From: Micromonospora sp. RP3T
GTDB lineage: Bacteria > Actinomycetota > Actinomycetes > Mycobacteriales > Micromonosporaceae
DNA length: 64,000 nucleotides
NCBI RefSeq assembly: GCF_003027925.1
Contig: NZ_PYPS01000031.1
Location: 1-64,000, forward strand
Direction: 5' to 3'
Part shown: positions 17,665 to 28,478 of the stretch, piece after piece
Layout: each line of letters opens with the position of its first letter
Numbering within the stretch: position 1 is the first letter of the stretch
The notes under the pieces: generated by a model
Seen by the model: the letters and a program-made list of their open reading frames with translations, nothing else
Databases searched by the model: none
Told to the model about the DNA's origin: nothing
Made by a program: the position numbers and the translations under genes

Positions 17665-17672
<8 letters not shown>
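16527..17672 (+). CDS. carA: Carbamoyl-phosphate synthase small (glutaminase) subunit
   Basis: A 381-aa glutamine amidotransferase that feeds ammonia to CarB. The N-terminal domain opens with AILVLEDGRTFHGEA; the class I GATase domain carries the nucleophile in FGICFGSQILGRA, then TSHNHGFAV and the catalytic His/Glu in VQYHPEA. The start is directly adjacent to the pyrC stop, and the 3' end overlaps carB by 8 nt. Confidence 0.96.
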
Positions 17673-21012
<3,340 letters not shown>

Positions 21013-21082
21013 CCACCCCGTGGGCCACGAGGGTGGCGGATGTCGCCGCCACCCTCATGATCATCGAGTCGGGGGGCGCGCG

Positions 21083-22096
21083 GTGATCTTCGAGCGGGTG
21101 GTGCGGCCCCGGCTGTTCGCGCTCGGGGGCGGGGACGCGGAGGCGGCGCACGAGTGGACGCTGGCGCGGCTCGCCGGGCTGTCGCGGCGGCCGGCGGCGC
21201 TGGCGGCGCTGCGTCGGGCGTACTTCCGGGCCGCGCCGCGCACCGTGTTCGGGGTGCGGTTCCCGAACCCGGTCGGGCTGGCGGCCGGCATGGACAAGAA
21301 CGGCGTCGCGTTGCCGGCCTGGCCGGCGCTGGGCTTCGGCTTCGTCGAGGTCGGCACCGTGACCGCGCACGCCCAACCGGGCAATCCCCGGCCGCGACTG
21401 TTCCGGCTGCGCGACAGCGAGGCCGTGGTCAACCGGATGGGCTTCAACAACGCCGGCGCCGAGGCCCTCGCCGCCCGGCTGGCGGCGTTGCCGCGCCCGC
21501 TCGGCGTCCCGCTGGGCATCTCGCTCGGCAAGTCCAAGGTGACCCCGCTGGACGAGGCGGTCGAGGACTACCTCGCCTCCTACCGGGCGCTCAAGGGCCA
21601 CGGCGACTACTTCGCGGTCAACGTGTCCTCGCCGAACACCCCGGGCCTACGGTCATTGCAGGACCGGTCCCACCTGGACGCGCTGCTCGCCGCGCTGGTC
21701 GGCGAGAAACCGGTGCTGGTGAAGATCGCCCCGGACCTGACCGAGCCGGCCGTGGCGGAGCTGCTGGAGGTGTGCCTCGACCGGGGCGCGGCCGGCGTCA
21801 TCGCCACCAACACCACGCTCGGCCGGGACGGGCTCGCTCCGGCCGACCGGGCGCGCGGCGCCGAGACCGGCGGCCTGTCCGGCCGCCCGCTGACCGCCCG
21901 CGCCCGCGAGGTGGTCGCCTTCGTGCACCGGGAGACCGGCGGACGGCTACCGGTGATCGGTGTCGGCGGCATCCTCGACCCGGACGACGCGACCCGCATG
22001 TTCGACGCCGGCGCCGCCCTGGTGCAGCTCTACACCGGCTTCATCTACCGCGGCCCCGCCCTCACCCGAGCCATCACCACCCGCCCCACCCCCTGA
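21083..22096 (+). CDS. pyrD: Dihydroorotate dehydrogenase (quinone), class 2
   Basis: A 337-aa membrane-associated FMN enzyme oxidising dihydroorotate with quinone. The N-terminal helical extension (FERVVRPRLFALGGGDAEAAH) is the class 2 hallmark. NPVGLAAGMDKNG, VNRMGFNN, VNVSSPNTPGLR (catalytic Ser) and IGVGGILDPDDA follow. No pyrK partner is needed or seen. GTG 21083 follows a G-rich ribosome binding site. A 70-nt gap separates it from carB. Confidence 0.95.
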   Translation: MIFERVVRPRLFALGGGDAEAAHEWTLARLAGLSRRPAALAALRRAYFRAAPRTVFGVRFPNPVGLAAGMDKNGVALPAWPALGFGFVEVGTVTAHAQPGNPRPRLFRLRDSEAVVNRMGFNNAGAEALAARLAALPRPLGVPLGISLGKSKVTPLDEAVEDYLASYRALKGHGDYFAVNVSSPNTPGLRSLQDRSHLDALLAALVGEKPVLVKIAPDLTEPAVAELLEVCLDRGAAGVIATNTTLGRDGLAPADRARGAETGGLSGRPLTARAREVVAFVHRETGGRLPVIGVGGILDPDDATRMFDAGAALVQLYTGFIYRGPALTRAITTRPTP

Positions 22097-22155
22097 CCCG
22101 CACCCACCCCACCCCACCCATCGCCCCCACCCCGCGCCCTGACCCCCGATCTCCC

Positions 22156-22230
22156 GCGCGATCTTGCAGTTTCCGCCCCAGCAAACCGCACATTCCGGGC
22201 GCAATGCGGGCCGAAAGCGCAAGATCGTGC
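22156..22230. repeat. Long imperfect inverted repeat upstream of bioA
   Basis: Arms 22156-22173 (GCGCGATCTTGCAGTTTC) and 22213-22230 (GAAAGCGCAAGATCGTGC) are nearly complementary around a 39-nt centre. The right arm ends about 10 nt before the bioA AAGGAGG. The short stretch before it (22097-22155) is CACC-rich and otherwise featureless. Confidence 0.7.
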
Positions 22231-22250
22231 GAGAGAGCGAAGGAGGAGCT

Positions 22251-23525
22251 GTGACGCCCGAGGAGATCCTCGCCCTGGACCGGCGGCACGTGTGGCACCC
22301 GTACGCGGCGTTGCCGCCGACCGGCCCGCCGCTCGTGGTGGAGAGCGCGTCGGGGGTTCGGCTGCGGCTCGCCGACGGCCGGGAGTTGGTCGACGGGATG
22401 TCGTCGTGGTGGGCGGCCATCCACGGCTACCGCCACCCGGTGCTGGACGCGGCCGTGACCGACCAGCTCGGCCGGATGAGCCACGTGATGTTCGGCGGGC
22501 TCACCCACGAGCCCGCGGCACGCCTGGCGCGCACCCTGGTCGAGCTGGCCCCGGACGGTCTGGAGCACGTCTTCCTGGCCGACTCCGGCTCGGTGAGCGT
22601 CGAGGTCGCGGTGAAGATGGCCCTCCAGTACCAGCGTGCGGTGGGGCACCCGGAGCGCCGCCGGCTGGGCACCTGGCGGGGCGGCTACCACGGTGACACG
22701 TTCCATCCGATGAGCGTCTGCGACCCGGAGGGCGGCATGCACCACCTCTGGGGCGACGTGCTGCCCCGGCAGGTGTTCGCGCCGCTGCCGCCGGCCGGCT
22801 TCGACGCCCCGCCCGACCCGGCGTACGAGGCGGCGCTGGTGGACGCCGTCGAGCGGCACGCCGCCGAGCTGGCGGCGGTGATCGTGGAGCCGGTGGTCCA
22901 GGGCGCCGGCGGGATGCGGTTCCACCATCCGCACTACCTGCGGGTGCTGCGCGAGGTGACCCGGCAACACGGCATTCTGCTGATCTTCGACGAGATCGCC
23001 ACCGGCTTCGGCCGGACCGGGCGGATGTTCGCCGCCGAGCACGCCGGCGTCACGCCGGACGTGCTCTGCGTCGGCAAGGCGCTCACCGGCGGCTACCTGA
23101 CGCTGGCGGCGGCGCTCTGCACCCCGGCGGTGGCCGGCGCGATCTCGGCCGGCGGCGTGCTGGCGCACGGGCCGACGTTCATGGGCAACCCGCTCGCCTG
23201 CGCGGTCGCGAACGCCTCGCTGGGCCTGCTGCGCGCCGGCGACTGGGTCGGGCGGGTGGCGGGGATCGCCGCCGGGCTGCGGGACGGCCTGGCGCCGTTG
23301 CGCGGCGCGCCCGGGGTGGCCGACGTGCGGGTGCTCGGCGCGATCGGGGTGGTGCAACTGGACCACGAGGTGGACCTGCCCCGGGCCACCGCCGCGGCGG
23401 TCGCCGAGGGGGTGTGGCTGCGCCCGTTCCGCGACCTCGTCTACACCATGCCGCCCTACGTCTGCGACGCCGCGGACGTGGCGCGGATCGCGGCCGGCGT
23501 GGCGGCGGCGGTCAAGGCCGGTTGA
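22251..23525 (+). CDS. bioA: Adenosylmethionine-8-amino-7-oxononanoate aminotransferase
   Basis: A 424-aa PLP-dependent class III aminotransferase converting KAPA to DAPA in biotin synthesis with SAM as amino donor. WHPYAALPPTGPPLVVESA and GMSSWWAAIHGYRHP are BioA-specific; the PLP Lys is in VCVGKALTGGYLTLAA and the Asp in LIFDEIATGFGRTG. GTG 22251 follows AAGGAGG at about 6 nt. No bioB, bioD or bioF is adjacent, and it interrupts the pyr genes between pyrD and pyrF. Confidence 0.92.
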   Translation: MTPEEILALDRRHVWHPYAALPPTGPPLVVESASGVRLRLADGRELVDGMSSWWAAIHGYRHPVLDAAVTDQLGRMSHVMFGGLTHEPAARLARTLVELAPDGLEHVFLADSGSVSVEVAVKMALQYQRAVGHPERRRLGTWRGGYHGDTFHPMSVCDPEGGMHHLWGDVLPRQVFAPLPPAGFDAPPDPAYEAALVDAVERHAAELAAVIVEPVVQGAGGMRFHHPHYLRVLREVTRQHGILLIFDEIATGFGRTGRMFAAEHAGVTPDVLCVGKALTGGYLTLAAALCTPAVAGAISAGGVLAHGPTFMGNPLACAVANASLGLLRAGDWVGRVAGIAAGLRDGLAPLRGAPGVADVRVLGAIGVVQLDHEVDLPRATAAAVAEGVWLRPFRDLVYTMPPYVCDAADVARIAAGVAAAVKAG

Positions 23526-23713
23526 GCCCCGACCGGGGCTGACCGGGCCGGAGCGGTCAGGGCCGGAGCGGTCAGGCGGGAGCGGTCAGGGCCGGTTGAG
23601 CCGTGACTGGGGGAGTCGGCCGGTCGAGAGGCCGGCCGGAGCGAGTTGCCGCGGCGGGAGGGCCGTCGCGGGACACCGAGGCGGCCCGGAGCCGTCGGGA
23701 GAGGGAGAGACGG
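23526..23713. repeat. Short direct repeats between bioA and pyrF
   Basis: About 15-nt units of GGAGCGGTCAGGGCC occur at 23550, 23565 and, degenerate, near 23579. A small stem AGCCCC-GACC-GGGGCT lies at 23525-23540 just after bioA. No other structure was identified; it is probably local slippage in spacer DNA. Confidence 0.55.
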
Positions 23714-24580
23714 ATGGAGACGTTCGGCGCGCGCCTGCACCGGGCCGTGGCGGAGCGGGGACCGCTCTGCGTGGGAATCGATCCGCACCCGGGTCTGCTG
23801 GCCGACTGGGGGCTGCCCGACGACGTCGACGGGCTGGAGCGGTTCAGCCGGACCGTGGTGGAGGCGATCGGCGACCGGGTCGCGGTGGTCAAGCCGCAGT
23901 CGGCGTTCTTCGAGCGCTTCGGCTCGCGCGGCGTGGCGGTGCTTGAGTCAACTATCCGACAGTTGCGCAATGTGGGTGCGCTCGTTCTCCTTGACGTCAA
24001 GCGCGGAGACATCGGCTCGACGGTCCGCGCGTACGCCTCGGCGTACCTCGATCCATCCAGCCCGCTGTATGTCGACGCGATCACCGCGAGCCCCTACCTG
24101 GGAGTAGGTTCGCTCGCGCCGATGATCGAGACGGCCGCCGCGCACGGGGGCGGGGTCTTCGTCCTGGCGCTCACCTCCAATCCGGAGGGGGCCGCCGTGC
24201 AGCGCGCGGTGGGGCCCGACGGACGCACCGTCGCGCAGACCGTCATCGACGAGATTTCCCAGCTCAACCGGGGTGCGGAGCCGCTCGGCAGCTTCGGTCT
24301 GGTGGTCGGCGCGACGATCGGCGAGACCGGTCACGACCTCGGCGGGGTGAACGGTCCGCTGCTCGCGCCGGGGCTGGGCGCGCAGGGCGGCACGCCTGCC
24401 GGGCTGCGTGCCGTCTTCGGCGCCGCGCTGCCGTCGGTGCTGCCGTCGTACTCCCGGGAGGTGCTGGGCGCGGGGCCGGACCCGGCCGCCCTGCGGGCCG
24501 CCGCGGAGCGGGTGCTGGCCGAGTGCCGCGCCGTCCTGACCACCGCCGGACTGACTGACGGCTCGGTCACTTTACGTTGA
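23714..24580 (+). CDS. pyrF: Orotidine-5'-phosphate decarboxylase, type 2
   Basis: A 288-aa enzyme making UMP from OMP. CVGIDPHPGLLADWGL, VVKPQSAFFERFG and especially LLDVKRGDIGSTVRAYA (catalytic Lys/Asp tetrad) mark the longer subfamily 2 enzyme common in actinobacteria. ATG 23714 is chosen since homologues start METFGARL and a GAGGGAGAG precedes it. pyrE is not in the window. A 147-nt spacer with no confident promoter separates it from mihF. Confidence 0.95.
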   Translation: METFGARLHRAVAERGPLCVGIDPHPGLLADWGLPDDVDGLERFSRTVVEAIGDRVAVVKPQSAFFERFGSRGVAVLESTIRQLRNVGALVLLDVKRGDIGSTVRAYASAYLDPSSPLYVDAITASPYLGVGSLAPMIETAAAHGGGVFVLALTSNPEGAAVQRAVGPDGRTVAQTVIDEISQLNRGAEPLGSFGLVVGATIGETGHDLGGVNGPLLAPGLGAQGGTPAGLRAVFGAALPSVLPSYSREVLGAGPDPAALRAAAERVLAECRAVLTTAGLTDGSVTLR

Positions 24581-24727
24581 TCATCGCGCGTCCACGTTGC
24601 CGAAAGCTCCGTTGACCGCTAGTTTTCCCCGCGCTGGGAACCACGGACCCCTTTGGTTGCCAGCGACACCACGTTTCACAGCTGCGGTGGGGCTCCGCCC
24701 GCCGTACTAGGGACCTGAGGAGAACTG

Positions 24728-25045
24728 GTGCCGCTCCCGTCACTGACCCCCGAGCAGCGCGCTGCCGCGCTGGAGAAGGCTGCGGAGATCCGCAAGGCCC
24801 GCGCTGAGCTGAAGGAGCAGCTCAAGCAGGGCAAGACCACCCTCGCCACCGTCCTCGAGCGGGCCGAGTCCGACGACGTCGTGGGCAAGCTGAAGGTTTC
24901 GGCAGTGCTCCAGGCGATGCCGGGTATCGGCAAGATCCGGGCCACCCAGATCATGGAGAAGCTCAAGATCGCCGACAGCCGTCGCCTTCGCGGCCTCGGC
25001 GAGCAGCAGCGCAAGGCGCTGCTGGGAGAGTTCGCCGCCAACTGA
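24728..25045 (+). CDS. mihF: Integration host factor, actinobacterial type
   Basis: A 105-aa nucleoid protein of the mIHF/sIHF family. The N-terminal helix (TPEQRAAALEKAAEIRKARAE) and the helix-two-turn-helix core (LQAMPGIGKIRATQIMEKL) with the RRLRGLGEQQR basic patch are conserved. It binds DNA non-specifically, affects topology and supports phage integration in mycobacteria. GTG 24728 follows GAGGAG. The position before a gmk-family gene and rpoZ is conserved. Confidence 0.94.
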   Translation: MPLPSLTPEQRAAALEKAAEIRKARAELKEQLKQGKTTLATVLERAESDDVVGKLKVSAVLQAMPGIGKIRATQIMEKLKIADSRRLRGLGEQQRKALLGEFAAN

Positions 25046-25070
25046 ACGGACCACCGTGTAGAAACAAGCG

Positions 25071-25604
25071 GTGAGCACGGATGACGAGGCGCGCTCGGCG
25101 GCTCGGCTCACTGTCCTGTCCGGTCCCTCCGGGGCCGGTCGGGGCAGTGTCGTCGAGCAGGTCCGGGCGCGCCTTTCGTCAGTGCGGGTGCCGGTGGTCG
25201 CCACCACCCGGCCGCCGCGCCCGGGCGAGCGGGACGGCGTGGACCGGCTCTTCCTCGACCCGGTCGGCTTCGACCGGCTGGTCGCCGCCGACGAGCTGCT
25301 GGAGTGGTGCCGGATCGGGCCGTACCGCCGGGGGGTGCCCCGGGCGCACGTGCGGTCCCCCCTGGCGCAGGGTCGGCCGGTGCTGCTGCCGCTGGACCTG
25401 GCCGGCGCGCTCGCCGTCCGCGCCGTCGTGCCGGAGGCCCGGCTGGTGCTGCTCGCGCCGCCGGCGTACCGGGCCGACCCGCTCGTGGCGGCCGCGTTCG
25501 CACATGCCGTGGCGCACGACCGGACCGAGCGTGCCGCGGCCGAGCTGGTAGGATTGCTCGGTTCGTCATTCCTGGCACCGGCCCGACCGCCACCGCGCGG
25601 TTGA
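25071..25604 (+). CDS. Guanylate kinase-like protein with degenerate active site
   Basis: A 177-aa protein in the position of gmk. Family traits are VLSGPSGAGRGS (residues 16-26), ATTRPPRPGERDGVD, DELLEW and GRPVLLPLDLAGALAVR. However the Walker A Lys and Ser/Thr are R24 and G25, the GMP-site Tyr region (HGNxYGT in active enzymes) is changed to IGPYRRGV, and about 40 residues covering the lid with catalytic Arg residues are missing between LLAPP and ERAAAELVGLL. It is therefore shorter than usual and looks catalytically impaired as an NMP kinase. A true gmk elsewhere, or a non-catalytic role, is inferred. Confidence 0.8.
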   Translation: MSTDDEARSAARLTVLSGPSGAGRGSVVEQVRARLSSVRVPVVATTRPPRPGERDGVDRLFLDPVGFDRLVAADELLEWCRIGPYRRGVPRAHVRSPLAQGRPVLLPLDLAGALAVRAVVPEARLVLLAPPAYRADPLVAAAFAHAVAHDRTERAAAELVGLLGSSFLAPARPPPRG

Positions 25605-25643
25605 GCGACGGCCGCCGCCGAGCGAGACGCAGAGGTCAAATTC

Positions 25644-25910
25644 GTGGGATCCATCGCCACCAACCCCGAGGGCATCACCAACCCGCCGATCGACGAGCTG
25701 CTCGAGAAGACCACCTCGAAGTACGCGCTGGTCATCTTCGCCGCCAAGCGCGCGCGTCAGGTCAACGCCTACTACAGCCAGCTCGGTGAGGGCCTCCTGG
25801 AGTACGTCGGCCCGCTGGTGGAGACCACTCCGCAGGAGAAGCCGCTCTCCATCGCCATGCGTGAGATCAACTCGGGCCTGCTCACCGCCGAGCCGACCGA
25901 CCAGCCGTAA
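25644..25910 (+). CDS. rpoZ: RNA polymerase omega subunit
   Basis: An 88-aa protein that chaperones beta-prime assembly. GITNPPIDELLEKTTSKYALVI and AAKRARQVNAYY form the conserved core; the C-terminus (SIAMREINSGLLTAEP) is actinobacterial. GTG 25644 has GAGG about 9 nt upstream. Confidence 0.95.
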   Translation: MGSIATNPEGITNPPIDELLEKTTSKYALVIFAAKRARQVNAYYSQLGEGLLEYVGPLVETTPQEKPLSIAMREINSGLLTAEPTDQP

Positions 25911-25924
25911 CTCCGCCCGCGCCG

Positions 25925-27133
25925 ATGCCCGCCGAGATCGTCCTCGGGGTCGGCGGCGGCATCGCCGCCTACAAGGCGTGTGAGCTGCTCCGGCTCTTCA
26001 CCGAGTCGGGTCACCGGGTCCGGGTCGTACCGACCGCGTCGGCGCTCCGCTTCGTCGGGGCGCCGACCTGGGCGGCGCTCTCCGGTCAGCCGGTCGCCGA
26101 CGACGTCTGGTCCGACGTGCACGAGGTGCCGCACGTGCGCCTCGGGCAGCGCGCCGACCTGGTCGTGGTCGCGCCCGCCACCGCCGACCTGCTCGCCAAG
26201 GCCGCCCACGGCCTCGCCGACGACCTGCTCACCAACACGCTGCTGACCGCGCGCTGCCCGGTGCTGCTGGCGCCGGCCATGCACACCGAGATGTGGGAGC
26301 ACCCGGCCACCGTGGCCAACGTGGCCACACTGCGGTCCCGGGGTGTGCGGGTGATCGAGCCGGCGGTCGGCCGGCTCACCGGCCGGGACACCGGCAAGGG
26401 CCGGCTGCCCGACCCGGCGGAGATCTTCGCGGTCGCCCGCCGGGCGCTGGCCCGTGGCGTCGCCGCCCCGGCCGATCTGGCCGGCCGGCACGTGGTGGTC
26501 ACCGCCGGCGGCACCCGCGAGCCGCTCGACCCGGTCCGGTTCCTGGGCAACCGGTCCTCCGGCAAGCAGGGGTACGCGTTCGCCCGCGCCGCGGTCGCCC
26601 GGGGCGCCCGGGTGACGCTCGTCTCGGCCAACGTGGCGCTCGCCGACCCGGCCGGGGTGGACCTGGTCCGGGTCGGCACCACCGAGGAGCTGCGCGCCGC
26701 GACGCTGGCCGCCGCCGCCGACGCGGACGCCGTGGTGATGGCGGCCGCGCCGGCCGACTTCCGCCCGGCCAGCTACGCCACCGGCAAGATCAAGAAGTCC
26801 GAGGGTGGCCCCGCGCCGACCATCGAGCTGGTCACCAATCCGGACATCGCCGCCGAGCTGGGCCGGAACCGTCGCCCCGGCCAGGTGCTCGTGGTGTTCG
26901 CCGCGGAGACCCACGACGCGGAGGCCAACGGCCGGGCCAAGCTGGCCCGCAAGCGCGCCGACCTGATCGTGGTCAATGAGGTCGGCGTCGACAAGGTGTT
27001 CGGCGCGGAGACCAACGCCGCCGTCGTGATCGGTTCCGACGGGGCCGTGCACCGGTTCCCCGAGCAGCTCAAGGAGGCCCTGGCCGACGCCGTCTGGGAC
27101 CTCGTGGCCGGCCGCCTGGACGGCCCGTCCTGA
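25925..27133 (+). CDS. coaBC: Bifunctional phosphopantothenoylcysteine decarboxylase/synthetase
   Basis: A 402-aa fusion for two steps of coenzyme A synthesis. The N-terminal flavoprotein CoaC half has GVGGGIAAYKACELLR and the PAMHTEMWEHP loop; the CoaB half has VTAGGTREPLDPVRFLGNRSSGKQG in pieces and the conserved VVNEVG Asn. It lies 14 nt after rpoZ, so the mihF-to-coaBC genes probably form one operon. Confidence 0.96.
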   Translation: MPAEIVLGVGGGIAAYKACELLRLFTESGHRVRVVPTASALRFVGAPTWAALSGQPVADDVWSDVHEVPHVRLGQRADLVVVAPATADLLAKAAHGLADDLLTNTLLTARCPVLLAPAMHTEMWEHPATVANVATLRSRGVRVIEPAVGRLTGRDTGKGRLPDPAEIFAVARRALARGVAAPADLAGRHVVVTAGGTREPLDPVRFLGNRSSGKQGYAFARAAVARGARVTLVSANVALADPAGVDLVRVGTTEELRAATLAAAADADAVVMAAAPADFRPASYATGKIKKSEGGPAPTIELVTNPDIAAELGRNRRPGQVLVVFAAETHDAEANGRAKLARKRADLIVVNEVGVDKVFGAETNAAVVIGSDGAVHRFPEQLKEALADAVWDLVAGRLDGPS

Positions 27134-27179
27134 CGGTTGGTCTCCGCACGTTTGCGAATGACGCCGGACACCCGGCGAC

Positions 27180-27185
27180 TAAACT
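27180..27185 (+). promoter_or_regulatory. Candidate -10 for metK
   Basis: TAAACT matches TANNNT about 44 nt before the metK start. A well-spaced -35 is not evident. No SAM riboswitch fits in this 95-nt gap. Confidence 0.4.
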
Positions 27186-27228
27186 GTCGCGAGCGACCTT
27201 CAAACGTTTTTACATGCTTAGGAGTGCC

Positions 27229-28419
27229 GTGACACGTCTCTTCACGTCCGAATCGGTCACGGAAGGCCACCCGGACAAGATCGCCGACCAGATCAGCGAC
27301 GGCATCCTCGACGCGTTGCTCGCACAGGACCCGCACAGCCGGGTCGCGGTGGAGACGCTGATCACCACGGGCCAGGTGCACGTCGCCGGCGAAGTGACCA
27401 CCAAGGCGTACGCCGACATCCCGACCATCGTGCGGGAAACCATCCTCGGCATCGGCTACGACTCGTCGAAGAAGGGCTTCGACGGCGCGTCCTGCGGCGT
27501 GAGCGTCTCCATCGGCGCCCAGTCGCCGGACATCGCCCAGGGCGTGGACAACGCGTTCGAGCTCCGTACCGGCGGGTCGGAGAGCGCGCTGGACGCGCAG
27601 GGCGCGGGCGACCAGGGCATGATGTTCGGCTTCGCCTGCTCCGAGACGCCCGAGCTGATGCCGCTGCCGATCGCGCTGGCGCATCGGCTGGCCCGCCGGC
27701 TGGCGCAGGTCCGCAAGGACGGCACGATCCCCTACCTGCGGCCGGACGGCAAGACCCAGGTGACCATCGAGTACGACGGGCTGCGGCCGGTCCGCCTGAA
27801 CACGGTGGTGGTGTCCAGCCAGCACGCGGCGGACATCTCGCTGGAGTCGTTGCTCACCCCGGACGTGCGCGAGCACGTGATCACCCCGGAGCTGGAGGGC
27901 CTCGAGCTGGACACCGAGGGGTACCGCCTCCTGGTGAACCCGACCGGCCGGTTCGAGATCGGTGGCCCGATGGGCGACGCCGGGCTGACCGGCCGGAAGA
28001 TCATCGTGGACACCTACGGCGGGTACGCCCGCCACGGTGGCGGCGCGTTCTCCGGCAAGGACCCGTCGAAGGTCGACCGGTCGGCCGCGTACGCGATGCG
28101 GTGGGTGGCCAAGAACGTGGTCGCCGCCGGGCTGGCCGAGCGGTGTGAGGCGCAGGTCGCGTACGCGATCGGCAAGGCGCACCCGGTGAGCCTGTTCGTC
28201 GAGACCTTCGGCACCGAGACCGTGCCGGTGGCCCGGATCGAGAAGGCCGTCGCCGAGGTGTTCGACCTACGTCCGGCCGCCATCATCCGGGACCTGCACC
28301 TGCTGCGCCCGATCTACCGGCAGACCGCCGCGTACGGCCACTTCGGCCGGGATCTGGCGGACCTGACCTGGGAGGGCACCGACCGGGCCGCCGACCTCAA
28401 GTCGGCCGCGGGAGCCTGA
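27229..28419 (+). CDS. metK: S-adenosylmethionine synthetase
   Basis: A 396-aa enzyme making SAM from methionine and ATP. FTSESVTEGHPDKIADQISD, GAGDQGMMFGFA and GGGAFSGKDPSKVDRSAAY (P-loop-like) are all canonical. An in-frame ATG exists at 27214, but AGGAG at 27220-27224 lies between it and GTG 27229, so 27229 is preferred. Confidence 0.97.
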   Translation: MTRLFTSESVTEGHPDKIADQISDGILDALLAQDPHSRVAVETLITTGQVHVAGEVTTKAYADIPTIVRETILGIGYDSSKKGFDGASCGVSVSIGAQSPDIAQGVDNAFELRTGGSESALDAQGAGDQGMMFGFACSETPELMPLPIALAHRLARRLAQVRKDGTIPYLRPDGKTQVTIEYDGLRPVRLNTVVVSSQHAADISLESLLTPDVREHVITPELEGLELDTEGYRLLVNPTGRFEIGGPMGDAGLTGRKIIVDTYGGYARHGGGAFSGKDPSKVDRSAAYAMRWVAKNVVAAGLAERCEAQVAYAIGKAHPVSLFVETFGTETVPVARIEKAVAEVFDLRPAAIIRDLHLLRPIYRQTAAYGHFGRDLADLTWEGTDRAADLKSAAGA

Positions 28420-28478
28420 CCGCCGACACGCGCCGCGACCGGCGACCCGCTGCGGGGTCGCCGGTCGCTCGCGTCTGC

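Noticed and set aside
23525..23540. Terminator after bioA
   Set aside because: The stem is only 6 bp and lies in a slippage-type direct repeat; too weak to call.
27134..27228. SAM riboswitch upstream of metK
   Set aside because: The gap is 95 nt and contains no recognisable SAM aptamer core.
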